A DNA stretch of 64,000 nt from Phialemonium atrogriseum (Eukaryota; Ascomycota; Sordariomycetes; Cephalothecales; Cephalothecaceae). Positions 12,601 through 22,986 of the stretch are shown here, one piece after another. The notes under the pieces are model-generated. The model searched no databases. It was not told the origin of the DNA and saw only the letters and a list, made by a program, of their open reading frames with translations. The stretch is from contig NW_026848143.1 of NCBI RefSeq assembly GCF_030411735.1, forward strand, positions 186,001 to 250,000, given 5' to 3'. The position numbers were made by a program, and so were the translations under genes. Every line of letters begins with the position of its first letter. The first letter of the stretch is position 1.

Positions 12601-15600
12601 CTCTTCAAAACCTGCACAGAAAGGCAAAGTCGTGGCTTGCCACCGCTGTCAGTCTCGCTCCTGCCGATGTAAAGGGGCTCCTCCAGACGTACCTGTCCGA
12701 GTTTGACGACGACGGTGCCTACGGCCACGTCTCTCTGGGTCGGTCTTTCGCAGTAGACATCGGCTCTACTATTCCGTCGACGGATCAGAGGCTGCAATCA
12801 CTCGGGAATGTCGGGGACTGCCATATCAACACTGCCTCGGATTTCATCGCGCAGTACACCACTCGCCAGGAATACCGCTACACCGAGGCCTTGCCTGATC
12901 ACAGCTTGGAATGGCTCAATTTCATGCGCCCAAACCGGCGAGCATCTTTCCTCCCGGTTGCCGGCGATGAAAGTGCTGATGCGGTGACTGCACTGGCTCA
13001 CATTGAGCGGCGGATTCTGTCCAAGAAGCCAACCCCGTTGGCCGATGTTCGAGACATCCTGCGCCGAGCAGCTGCTCTTCTGTGCCGCAGTGACAAAGAT
13101 GAATGCTCAGTTGTGCATTACCTCGTCAGCATCCCATTTGCCATGTTTACGAAACAGTCAATCAAGCTTGGTGTCTCGCTCTGGCTCGGTGTCATGCACG
13201 AGAACCAGAGGATAGAGCCCCGTATCCTGACCGAGGTTGCCCAGCAATGGGAGTTCAGCATGCAAAAGAGGCTCGGGCTGTTCAATGCTTCAATTACGTG
13301 AGTACACAAGGTCGTCATATGTGTCTTCCTTGCCGGGCATAAACTAATGCCGGCAACAGGAGTCCCGATCCGTTCTTCTTGAAGGGGGAGTTTGCGCCAA
13401 GTGACATTCCTGCTCTTACGAAGCATAGGCAGCATGTTCATGACCTCCTTGCTCCTCACACTAGGGTCATGCAGTTCTTGGCAAGCCATTATAACGCGAC
13501 CCTTTTTGGCAACCCAGATTCGCAACAGATATTCTTGCGTCTTCTCGATGTCACCTTGGACGGGGTGAAGCATGCCACAACGCACCCGATGGCCAGGGAA
13601 ATCAGGTTCCAAATTGTGCTCTTCGGCCTGAAGGTCCTGAAGGCAAGTGCCACCATCGGAGCCGTCGTCCAGTGGCGTCTCAAGGACAGTATTCTTTCCG
13701 CTGCTCTCAGCTGGTTTAGCGCGGCACCACGGTGGTCCTTTGGTAGCAACATACTGCAAATCAAGACCGAGATACGGCTGCTGTCAGATGTTATAGCGGC
13801 TCTCAAAGCAGTGGCCGTTATCGGGGCGAGTCCTGTCGGCAACCTGAAATCGCTTCAGCCCAGGGAACAACTTCTCCTCTTGCTGCTTGAGAACGAGCAG
13901 GCGAGGCTGTCGGTCTGGGTTCATCCCCTGGCCGAACCCGCAACATCCCAGACAGCGGCTCACCATCCAAACAGAGCTATGACCGAGGTGAACCCTCCCC
14001 AATGTTAGAGATACGTGCTGGCACTAATACCCCTCGAGGCTGCTCTAGTCCCACTTGTTCGGACGGCTTGGGCCGAAAGCCCGTCACTAGCTATACAGCT
14101 AACGTCGCGGTTCCAGTACCCACGAATCCATCAGGAGGTTCGTTGGCTGCTGCTTAATTTCCCCGCGAATGCAGTCTCTGAACCCGAGGCCCTGCTTGTC
14201 CTCCTTGGCGACTCGCTGCCTGCAGATGTCAGCTTCCAACTCAAGGTGTGTTTTAACCCCAGTCCTATACTTTACTTTCCATTCCAGCTGACGTCGATAG
14301 CACCTCCTTTATTGGGCTCCTGTCAACCCTGTTACTGCCACCACACTCTTCCTCCCGCCTTATCAGAATCATCCTTCCCTTATCCAGTACGCGATGAGGG
14401 CTCTGGAGAGCCACTCGGTCGATGTCACTTTCTTCTACGTCCCCCAAATCGTCCAGGCTCTTCGCTACGATGCCCTAGGATACGTCGAGCGCTACATCAT
14501 AGAGACAGCCCAGTTCTCCCAGCTCTTCGCCCACCAGATCGTCTGGAATATGAAGGCAAACTCGTACAAAGATGACGACGCCCAAGTTGTACGTTGACGC
14601 CTCCTTCCTTCCATATGCCAGAAACTCGCTGACATTCCTAGCCCGATGCGATCAAACCAACCCTTGACCATGTAATGGGTCGCATGGTTGAGGGCTTCTC
14701 TCAGGTCGACCGGCAGTTCTATGAACGCGAGTTCAAGTTCTTTGACGAGGTCACCGGGATTTCAGGAAAGCTGAAGCCGCTGATCAAGAAATCCAAACCA
14801 GAGAAGAAACAGAAGATCGAGGAGGAGCTACGAAACATCAAGCTCGAAGTCGGAGTCTACCTGCCAAGCAACCCCGACGGCGTGGTCATCGGAATCGACC
14901 GCAAGTCCGGCAAGCCCCTTCAAAGCCATGCCAAAGCCCCGTACATGGCCACCTTCCGCATCAGGAAGAACAAGGGCGGCATCGAGGAAGCCGACGACAT
15001 GCTGGTCGAGACCAACAAGGAGAACGAGTTGCCGCAGGAGCACATGGTCGAAGCCTGGCAGTCGGCCATCTTCAAGGTCGGCGACGACTGTCGCCAGGAC
15101 ATGCTGGCTCTCCAGATGGTAGCCGCATTCCGAGGCATCTTCCACGACGTCGGATTGGATGTCTTCGTTTTCCCGTACCGCGTGACAGCCACGGGACCGG
15201 GATGCGGCGTCATCGACGTCTTGCCGAATTCGATATCTCGAGACATGCTCGGGCGCGAAGCCGTGAACGGGCTCCACGAGTATTTCATTTCCAAATACGG
15301 GAACCAGGACTCGCTGCGCTACCAACAGGCCCGCAACAACTTCGTCAAGAGCATGGCCGCCTACTCGGTCATCTCCTTCCTCCTGCAGTTCAAGGACCGC
15401 CACAACGGCAACATCATGATCGACGACGCCGGCCACATCCTGCACATCGACTTCGGCTTCTGCTTCGACATCGCGCCCGGCGGCATCAAGTTTGAGCGGG
15501 CGCCGTTCAAGCTCACGTCGGAGATGCTCGCCGTCATGGGCGGCAGCGCGGACCACCAGTCGTTCAAGTGGTTCGAGGAGATGTGCATCAAGGCCTTCCT

Positions 15601-15835
15601 CGCCTCGCGCCAGTACACGGAGAAACTATCGCAGATCGTGCTGCTCATGATGGACAGCGGGCTGCCGTGCTTCAAGCCCGAGAGCGTCAAGCACTTCAGG
15701 GAGCGGTTCGTGCCCGAGAAGAACGAGCGCGAGGCCGCCGACTTTATGAGGGACCTCATCAGGAAGAGCTATGGCAGCTACTCGACGGGCCTTTACGACC
15801 AGTTCCAGCTGCTGACGAACGGTATTCCATACTAG
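9675..15835 (+). CDS. STT4: Phosphatidylinositol 4-kinase (type III alpha)
   Basis: Makes PI4P from phosphatidylinositol at the plasma membrane. Seven exons: 9675-9863, 9931-11535, 11598-13297, 13360-13987, 14039-14245, 14301-14588 and 14642-15835. The 5811 nt encode 1936 residues, the usual size. The first 1400 or so residues are helical and poorly conserved except near the helical (PIK) domain (WVHPL, LVRTAWAESPSLAIQL, ALRYDALGYVERYIIETAQFS). The kinase domain is in the last exon: FKVGDDCRQDMLALQM, catalytic loop FKDRHNGNIMID (about residue 1790), HIDFGFCFDIAPGG (DFG at about 1809) and the C-terminal YDQFQLLTNGIPY. Intron 4 (13988-14038) removes an in-frame TAG. It has a GTGAAC donor, a CTAAT branch and an unusual GAG acceptor, and joins AMTE to AALVPLVRTAW. 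I chose ATG 9675 (MARDIRQRALEKIA); ATG 9612 would add 21 residues. Confidence 0.93.
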
Positions 15836-16393
15836 AAGGGGTAGCCTGTTTTGGTAGCTGTCCTGGTGTAGAGCCCGGATTGTAAATGTTGTAATCTAGA
15901 ACTCTCTATCTTGTAGCGGTAAGGCAGCTCCTTTTTTGGAAGCAGCCTGTATTTCGTATAGTTTTCGTATAGTAAGACTTTTCTCGGTAGACTCAAGCCA
16001 GACTACCCAGTATCAGATCGATTTGCCATCCATTCGCGAGCTCATGTGTTGCCGAAGAATTGGAGGGATTGCAGGTCTGTTTGGATGTGAGGTTTCCAAC
16101 AAATGTTGAGCCTCACCTCGGTGAGCTTCTCGGATGTGCCCACAACCGAGCTCACCGGGCACTAGACCGCATTGGCCACCATCCCCAAAGATTAGATTTA
16201 CATAAGTCCAGCTTCTCAACATCAACCCATCCATTGCTTTTTTCATTTCCAACCCATTCTCAGGGTGTGATGTCATTTATCTACTCTTGAATCTTGCCCA
16301 ATCTCCTCAGCCCACGCCGTTAGCCCGTGAAACAGTCGAAATTCCAACAATCGACTCGAGGCTTGCCTAGGCAAGCCTCATGAGATTGGCAGC
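15836..16393. other. STT4 3' flank and TRS23 leader/promoter
   Basis: Contains a perfect palindrome at 16358-16379 and an upstream ATG at 16380, both described separately. No other gene is visible. Confidence 0.55.
16358..16379. repeat. Perfect 22-bp palindrome in the TRS23 leader
   Basis: Bases 16358-16379 equal their own reverse complement, with 11-bp arms (GAGGCTTGCCT and AGGCAAGCCTC). If transcribed, it could fold as a hairpin just before the upstream ATG at 16380. It could equally be a dimeric protein-binding site. Confidence 0.8.
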
Positions 16394-16455
16394 ATGTTAG
16401 TTACGCGAGTTACAAATTTGGCATACGGAACTCGACCACTGACAGTTTATAAGGA
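16380..16455 (+). promoter_or_regulatory. Possible five-codon upstream ORF of TRS23
   Basis: ATG at 16380 starts MRLAA. After removal of intron 16396-16453 its stop TGA overlaps the TRS23 start as ATGA. It depends on the splice model of the split start codon and on a transcription start upstream of 16380. Confidence 0.4.
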
Positions 16456-17051
16456 CCGTCTTCTCGCTAGTCATCATCAACAAGGCCGGCGGCTTGATAT
16501 ACAATAAGAACTTCCATGAGGCCGGACTGAAGAAGATCAGCACCAATGACTTCCTCGTCCTAGCCGGGACATTTCACGGGTGAGTAAGGACGCACGCAGC
16601 AGGCCCTTTTTATATGGACCACAACGCCAGTCTCCTCTCTCCAAATTTTATTGTGGCCATCCCCGCTCACACAAAGCCCCCGGAAAGCGTGCACGCCATC
16701 ACGGCGCGGCTCAACCCGCTCAAGGGTGCCTCCCCGGGCCGGACGTCGTCGGCGACAACCATCGGCGGCGGGGCAGTGCCGGCGCCCGGGCGGCCGGAGC
16801 CGCCGTCGGGGCTGGAGGTGCTCGAGTCGGAGAACTTCCGGCTGCAGTGCTTCACGACCATGACGGGGACCAAGTTCCTGCTCTTCACCGACACGACGCA
16901 GACCAACGTCGACGCGACCATTAGGAGGGTGTACGACCTGTACGCCGACTACGTCATGAAGAACCCCTTCTATCAGCTCGAGATGCCTGTCCGGTGCGAC
17001 CTCTTTGACAGGAAGCTGGCCTCGTATGTCAGGGAGATCAACAATAGGTAG
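16394..17051 (+). CDS. TRS23: TRAPP complex subunit Trs23 (TRAPPC4/sybindin family)
   Basis: Longin-fold core subunit of the TRAPP exchange factor that activates Ypt1/Rab1 in ER-Golgi traffic. Exons: 16394-16395, 16454-16579 and 16688-17051, giving 492 nt and 163 residues. The frame runs back from IINKAGGLIYNKNF through TVFSLV with no ATG before it. The best start is formed by splicing AT (16394-16395, donor GTTAGT) to GACCGTC at 16454 (after CTGAC and acceptor AAG), giving MTVFSLVIINKAGG. The 108-bp second intron joins GTFHG to VHAITARLNP. Family blocks follow: LESENFRLQCFTTMTGTKF, LFTDTTQTNVDATIRRVYDL, YADYVMKNPFYQLEMP and the C-terminal CDLFDRKLASYVREIN. A Gly/Pro-rich insert at about residues 60-85 is normal in fungi. 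The body is certain; the first exon is inferred. Confidence 0.88.
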
Positions 17052-17326
17052 CGGGCCATCTTTGGGTGGGCGGGAGGCTATGTTTGGTGAATCTTATGCG
17101 GTATTGGGGGATGGAGGTTCACGTTATGTTATGTCAAGCGAGGACGCTTGACTGGGCTGGATCAGGGACCACGGCAAAAGGGACGTCTGGAGTTGAAGAG
17201 ATAAGGATGCCTGGAGCAGGCTATTATTACCCCAAGTCCCGTTTGTCTATTCTACAAATCCATATAGCCAGACCTCACAAACCCATGCAGGCACGCCGGA
17301 AGCATAAAGCTTCCGGGGGGATATAA

Positions 17327-18329
17327 TTATGAGGTATCCATCTTGTCGTCCTTGCCCTTCTTGTCGTCGTCGTCCTTTGAGCCACTTCCAGAGGGCTGCC
17401 CATCCTCGCCGAGCAGCGGCTCCGACTCGCCCTCCTCCTTCACCGAGTCCAGCGGCGTCTTGCCCGCCGCCTCGGCCTCCTCCTTGGCCTTCTTCTCCTG
17501 CCGCGCCCTCTCCTCCTCCATGCTCATCCTCAGGGCCAGGGCCAGCTCGGGGTCGACCGACGGGTCGAAGTCGAACTCGCCGAACCCGCCCGGGGCGGCG
17601 CCATCCGCATCGCCCGCGGCGGCCCCGGCACCGGCGCCCGCGGCTCCCTCGCCGAGGAGTATGGGCGTCGCGATGAGCTGGTCGCTGAGGAGCTTTCCGC
17701 TGGGCGGGATGATGACGAGATGCGAGCCTTCGCCGCCCTTGACCGCTTCGTTAAACGCCCGGAGCTTCTTCTCGTTCTCGTCGTCGTCCACGTCACCGAA
17801 GAGCACAAAGTCGACCGAGATGTTGTTCTTCTTCATCTTCCTGGCCAGCTTGAGCAGCTCCGCCTCGGTCTCTGCGGCGGGCGAGCATATGAACACGACG
17901 ATTCGTTGCCGCTGCGCCTTGTTCTGTCGGTGTTTCAGGGCCAACTGTATATTCCCCAACCTCTGTTAGCACTCCACGATGAAAGACAAAACGACAAATG
18001 GCCGAAGCGAACGGGCTAAACGGGGGATTGGAACGTACGCCTGCGACCTGCATGCCCGTCGCCAGATGAGAAGAGCCCCTAATCTTCTTCTTCGTCCGGT
18101 GCAGGCCCTCCAGGATCTTGCCCTGGTCCGCCGTGAGGGTGACCAGCACCTCGGGGCCCTTGCCACCCATGCTCATCAGCCCGACCGACGACTCCGGGTT
18201 GCCCTGCACGACGTTCTGGAAGACGATGTTGACCGCATCGGCCTGGGCTTCGAAGCGCGTGGGCGCGTAGTCGCCGTTCCGACTGCTCTCGCTATTGTCC
18301 ACAACGATCATTACCGCCTCGAGAGGCAT
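17327..18329 (-). CDS. RPN10: 26S proteasome regulatory subunit Rpn10 (ubiquitin receptor)
   Basis: Docks polyubiquitinated substrates at the 19S particle. Exons 18329-18039 and 17944-17327 give 302 residues. The 94-bp intron has a GTACGT donor, a GCTAAC branch site and a CAG acceptor, and splices in phase 0 (MQVAG to LALKHRQNK). The N-terminal von Willebrand A domain starts MPLEAVMIVVDNSESSRNGD, with the DxSxS metal-site pattern, and runs to about residue 190 (SHLVIIPPSGKLLSDQL). A Gly/Ala linker leads to one ubiquitin-interacting motif at about 228-245 (DPELALALRMSMEEE), then an acidic/basic tail rich in Lys, Asp and Glu. One UIM is the fungal condition. The gene is convergent with TRS23 (275 bp apart) and divergent from the borealin-like gene. 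Confidence 0.96.
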
Positions 18330-18928
18330 CTTGGGCGGAGTCGAAGATGTCGGTGGCGAGGAGGAGAGTTTGATGTTGGGAAAAAAGGATTGACGAAGAT
18401 CCGTCAAAACAGGCCTTCTGAGAAGACGACAATATTTTGTATGGATATGCGTTTGGGCAACTGCTTGGTCGGGAAGAGCGAACTTGGCGATGGTCAGCGG
18501 AAGCTTGAAAGCAGTAAAGCTCCAGGCTATGTCCTGCGTAAGGCAGTTCAGCCTGGCCGCTAACGGACAACGGTGGACTGCTGGCACGGACCCGTAATAG
18601 TGGAGTACCTAAAACTTACCAGACCTGAGAAAGCTGATTGAAAAACGCACAGACTACAAGGTACAGGTGCTTTGTTGTTCCTGCCCGTGAAATCTGCTGC
18701 TGCCACCCCTAGTAGTGGTAATAGCCAAGGTGCTCATTGGCTTTGTTTACTTTGTGTCCACCCGACCATTCACGTCACAGCTGTCCCAGACTCCAACAAA
18801 ACCCCATTCTACGACGTCTAGGACATCTCGCACCGTTCCTCATATCGTCAACTGCTCCAGATACGCGTATTATTGATTCTAGTCTGTCAAAATTTGATAC
18901 CACCCTCGTGCCATCTAACCCCAACATC
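18330..18928. promoter_or_regulatory. Divergent promoter region RPN10 / borealin-like gene
   Basis: 599 bp between two divergent ATGs. No TATA box or proteasome-specific element stands out. No additional gene seen. Confidence 0.5.
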
Positions 18929-20243
18929 ATGCCGGCTCCACGAGGCAGAAAGAGAAAATCGGGCCAGTCCACGACGTCGTCTGACGACCAGGGCGCGCAG
19001 ACGAGGACCCAGATGGTTGCCACCAAGACCGATGAGGGTCCGTCGGAGGAGAGCCCAAGGAAGAGGAGGAAGGTTGGTATCACCATCACGCAGAAACAGG
19101 CCTTGATCGACAACTTGCAACTCGAAAGTAGGTTTTCGATACGCGTGTTTTTATGTGTTACGGGGTGTTAAATATGCCCTGAGGCTGACCGTCTTGACGT
19201 AGTTACCGAGCGTGCTCGGAAGCTTCGAGCACATTACAATATACACGCCCAGAGCCTGCGAACTCGCATAGAGATCCGTGTTAACCGCATCCCTCTAGCA
19301 CTGCGTAAGGCGAGGATGGGGGATCTCTTGATGAAATACTCAGAACAGCAACAGAAACCGGGCGCTGCTCCGACAGCAGTCAGAAACCCGCCCGTTCCTG
19401 AGAAGGACATATATCCCGCTGGGCGTGCTGGCCTCCATCGAGTGCCCACCTCCAGCGCTCCGCTCGCGTCCCCGAGCCGCCCACTCAAGCGTCTTAGGTT
19501 CGTGTACCCAGCCCCTTCCATAAAGACCCGAATCTAGCCTAACACGCCCAATTAGCGATGAAATATCAGGCGGTGACAAAGAGAACGAGACCGACAAGAT
19601 AGACAACCCGAAGAAGAAGGTGCGCGGCGGGGCAGCAGCCGCAGCAGCCATGAGGGGCAACAACAACAACCCCAGCCAGGTGCTCTCGCCCACCACGTCT
19701 AACTCCCGCATGGTGGCGCCGCCCCGGGACCGCGCCGCCGCCTCGCCGGGCAAGTCGCTCATCGCGAGGCCCGTGTCGCCCACCAAGACCGGGTCCTCCT
19801 CCAACATCCTGAGCAACATGGTCGAGAAGGCGCGGTCCACGCGCGCCGCCGCGGCGACCCGGAAGACCACCATGTCCTCGACCACGAGCTCGTCCACCAA
19901 CGGGGGGCCCGCACCGCCGCCGGCCACGCGGGCCCGGAGAGGCGCCGCTGCGGCGGCGGGCAGGGCGCCCGCGTCGTCGCGGACGACGCGGAGGGCCAGC
20001 GGCGTCAGCGAGTCCAGCGACGGGAGCACCGCGACGGTGGTGAAGAGGAGGACGGGCGCCGCGGCGCCCAAGACGGCGGCACCGGCACCGGCACCGGCAC
20101 CGGCCGCGAAGCGCACGGTCATGGGTACCATCAGGAAGGGCGTCACGGCCGGGACGACGAGGAAGGCCCCCGCGGCGAGGACGGCGGCGGCTGCTGCTGC
20201 TCCTGCGGCGGGCACAGGGAGGGTCCTTAGGAAACGAACCTGA
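18929..20243 (+). CDS. Borealin/Nbl1-like chromosomal passenger complex subunit
   Basis: Probable partner of INCENP and survivin (Sli15/Bir1) in the chromosomal passenger complex, which targets Aurora B to centromeres and spindle midzone (family knowledge). Exons 18929-19127, 19203-19497 and 19556-20243 give 393 residues. Recognition rests on the borealin N-terminal helix at about residues 53-115: ITQKQALIDNLQLE, ITERARKLRAHYNIHAQSLR, IEIRVNRIPLALRKARMGD. It is preceded by a basic SPRKRRK stretch and followed by a long disordered tail rich in Ala, Ser, Arg and Pro. The tail contains a run of Pro-Ala repeats from GGCACC units (about 20080-20105). SP and TP sites (LSPTTS, ASPGKS, VSPTKT) could be Cdk targets. 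Yeast Nbl1 is only this helix, so the long tail is the filamentous-fungal form. Intron 2 has a GTTCGT donor and a CTAAC branch site. Confidence 0.85.
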
Positions 20244-20446
20244 TTTCTCTTGTAGAGAAATGGGATTCCCTGTCTAGCTGGTTGCCCCCGTGGGGGTATG
20301 TTACATGATCATTCATGGTTTGGGTATGGCGTCAGGGACATTAATCGGTCACACAAACAAAACAAACGAACACATTAGGGAAGGATTGTTGCAAGGCAGG
20401 CTTTTCTCCATTTTCTAAACTGAATCCGCGTGACACGGTTCCTCTT

Positions 20447-21445
20447 CTAGCCAGCCGCGGCCGCAGCCGCAGCCTTCTTCTTCTTCTCGTCTATAAACTC
20501 GATGTGGTCTTCGGGTATGTCCTTGTACTTCTCCAACAGAAACTCCTCGATCTCGTCGCTGACGTCGCCCTGCACGACGATCTCCTCGCCGCCGCTGGGC
20601 ACCTTTGTGACGGACGAGCCAGTAGCAAACTTCTTGCCGAAATCCTTGGATACCTGGTGATGCGAGACGGGGCAGGGTCTCCAATCAGCAGTTGTGTCCC
20701 CTCTTGGGGAGGGCAGGCAAAAAAGGAGCCGGGGAAGAGCAGCGAGAGAGAGAAAGGACGGGGGCGGGAGGTGGCACTGACCTTCTTAAGATCCAGGCCG
20801 AAGGCCTCGAGGCCCGAGACGGCGGTCACGTACTTCCTCTTGTTTCGCTCGATGCGCCGGATGGTGATGACGCTGTGGGCAAGCTTATCGGCATGCTTCT
20901 GCTCGGCGGCCTCGGCCTTGGCGGCCTTCTTCTGCGCGTCCTTGGCGGCTCGCTTCTGGGCGTCGACCGAGAGCGATGCGGTTGCGGCTTCTAGGGCTTC
21001 TGAATTATGCGGGTTGGCCCCGGGGGGCCAGGCGGTCAGGGAGGGAGCCAATTCTCGATGCGGGAAGGATGTAAAGATATCGGGATGTATAGGTGTACTG
21101 GTGGGCGGGCGATGCTAACCTGGTGACCATATCCTGTTGTACATCTCAGGCTGGTTCTTCTGCAGCCATTCCTGGCACTTCCTGACGGTCCCGCCATATT
21201 CGCAGTACTGAGGTGGTGGGCGGCAATATTAGAGGGCCTGGACTGCGCTGGATAGCTGGGAGTGGGCAGACAGGGGAGATTATTGAAACCTTACCTCGGG
21301 CGGCAAGGTGCACACTGGACACAAGAGGAACGGTCAGCCCTCGTGGACGCGCTCAACAAGGAGGGGTAGTGTACATACCGCCACAGTAGATGACGTGCCG
21401 TTCTTGAGGCTCAGTGGACACTTCGGGGGACTCGATATCGGTCAT
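20447..21445 (-). CDS. TMA22: Translation machinery-associated protein 22 (DENR, SUI1 domain)
   Basis: With Tma20/MCT-1 it recycles 40S subunits and supports reinitiation. Five exons: 21445-21379, 21314-21295, 21207-21120, 20999-20782 and 20653-20447. They give 600 nt and 199 residues. The N-terminal zinc-binding region is split over the first three exons: VIYCGVCTLPPEYCEYG and RKCQEWLQKNQP, with Cys pairs as in DENR. A Lys/Ala-rich linker follows. The C-terminal SUI1 domain reads ITIRRIERNKRKYVTAVSGL, FGLDLKKVSKDFGKKFATG, EIVVQGDVSDEIEEFL and IPEDHIEFID, then a KKKK-poly-Ala tail. Exon 2 is only 20 nt but is required: it supplies VCTLPPE between a GTATGT donor and a GTAAGG donor. All four introns have AG acceptors and keep frame. 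Confidence 0.94.
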
Positions 21446-22986
21446 AATATAAGGAAGCTGCAGGTGAAGGCAATAAAAGATTGGAAGCAGAACAACTAGG
21501 GATAATTACAAGGGCTGTATTGATGGGTCGTGCCTTGTATGGGGGTTCGAAGGTCTGGCTGTTTGTTTTTCGAAGCTCTTCTTGATGATTGCGGGGTCGC
21601 GAAAGCGCTGTCGTGTGTATGTACATACCTACGTACCTACTCCCCACTAGGTAGGTACCTAGGTACCCACACTGAGCATCGGCCAATGCAAGCTCCGTCC
21701 CACAATGAAGGAACCTAACATGGAACTCTCCCTCAACCGCCGTCATCCCTTGTCCCTCGGCGTGTCGCCCTGGGCCCGTTCCAAAAAAAAACCAATCGCC
21801 TATTATTTTGATTGTGGCGTGGTCTCTGGGCTAGTCTTATTCAATATTTTCGACGCACGAGTGGGAGAGCAACGTAAGGCAAGTGAGTCGACCACCAGCT
21901 TATCGTCCCGCAGAAGCAGCAAATGGCATCATAGATGTTACAGCTAGCTGCCTTTGGACGGCATTGTTAAGCCTCTCACAAATTATCAGCTCCAAGAATT
22001 CACAGAGGCCCGGCATATTTGCCAAAACATATCGGCCAACCCCGGCAAACGGGATCGTCGGATCGTGCAGATCGTGGTGATTTGAATCGGCAAGTGCGCA
22101 TCATCTCGACCTCGCTTCCGGGTTTATGGCATGAGCCCATGCCAGGACTCGATTCCATGACTTTCTTCCAAGTCACGTCGTTCTTGTCCTGGCCCTTGCC
22201 CGTCTCATCTTAACCTCAGCAAGAGGTGGTCGAAGCCCAATGGACAGCCGCCGGCCAACTGGACTTGCATATCATTGGCTGCCATCCTCTGCCATTTTCT
22301 GCACATGCTTCCCAATCAAGGCACCCTTGGCGCGCGCCATGCATTCTCATGCCGGAGATTCGCCCGATGAATTAAAATAGCAACACTTCTTCGCAACATC
22401 ATTGGCTGCTTGTTTCTTCCAGACGACCATATCGATCATGTAGCCGGCCAATATTTGAGTATTTGGGGGTGAGATTGTCGTCTGCCCAATAGTTTAAGGT
22501 ACACCACCATAGGCTGGGCTTCCCTGCATCATCTGCATGCCGCCTGTTACCCAGACAGGAAGCATACAGAGTGGTCTTCCGCCCTGCGAGCTGCGGTGCT
22601 CCCCAATCCGGTCACACACACTCAGTCCATGTTAGCCGCGCTCAAGAGTTCAAGACCTGGTTATGTGTGTGGGTGTGGGTGTGGGTGTGGATGGGTGGGT
22701 TTACCTGCCATGCCACCCTCTTCTTGACCGATATAATATATTCTTTCCTAGGTCCGCAAGGCTTAGTATTCTCTGTTTCTTTGTTCCCTTCTCTACGCCT
22801 CCTGCGCCCTTACAAGAATAGTCGCTTCGTGGACCGAAGCAGCCCATCGTTATCACCGCTTCCCTTCTGATACTATTCAGTATTCACCAGACGCAGGCCG
22901 TCCCGCTTTCAGTCCTACGGATCTGGTCTATTTTTGCCCTACCATGACTACGCTTGCCTGATCTTCTATTTGCAACATCAACAAAA
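21446..22986. other. Divergent intergenic region TMA22 / methyltransferase-domain gene
   Basis: Holds the promoters of two divergent genes. GTA/TAC tracts with nested GGTACC palindromes occur at about 21622-21672. A GTGTGG repeat lies at 22673-22700. No gene is supported. Confidence 0.5.
22673..22700. repeat. GTGTGG-type short tandem repeat
   Basis: Repeats of GTGGGT/GTGTGG, about 28 bp, in the promoter or leader region of the downstream plus-strand gene. Confidence 0.7.

Noticed and set aside
19340..20215. 291-codon minus-strand frame opposite the borealin-like gene
   Set aside because: Ala/Val/Leu-rich shadow produced by GC-rich codons of the plus-strand exon.
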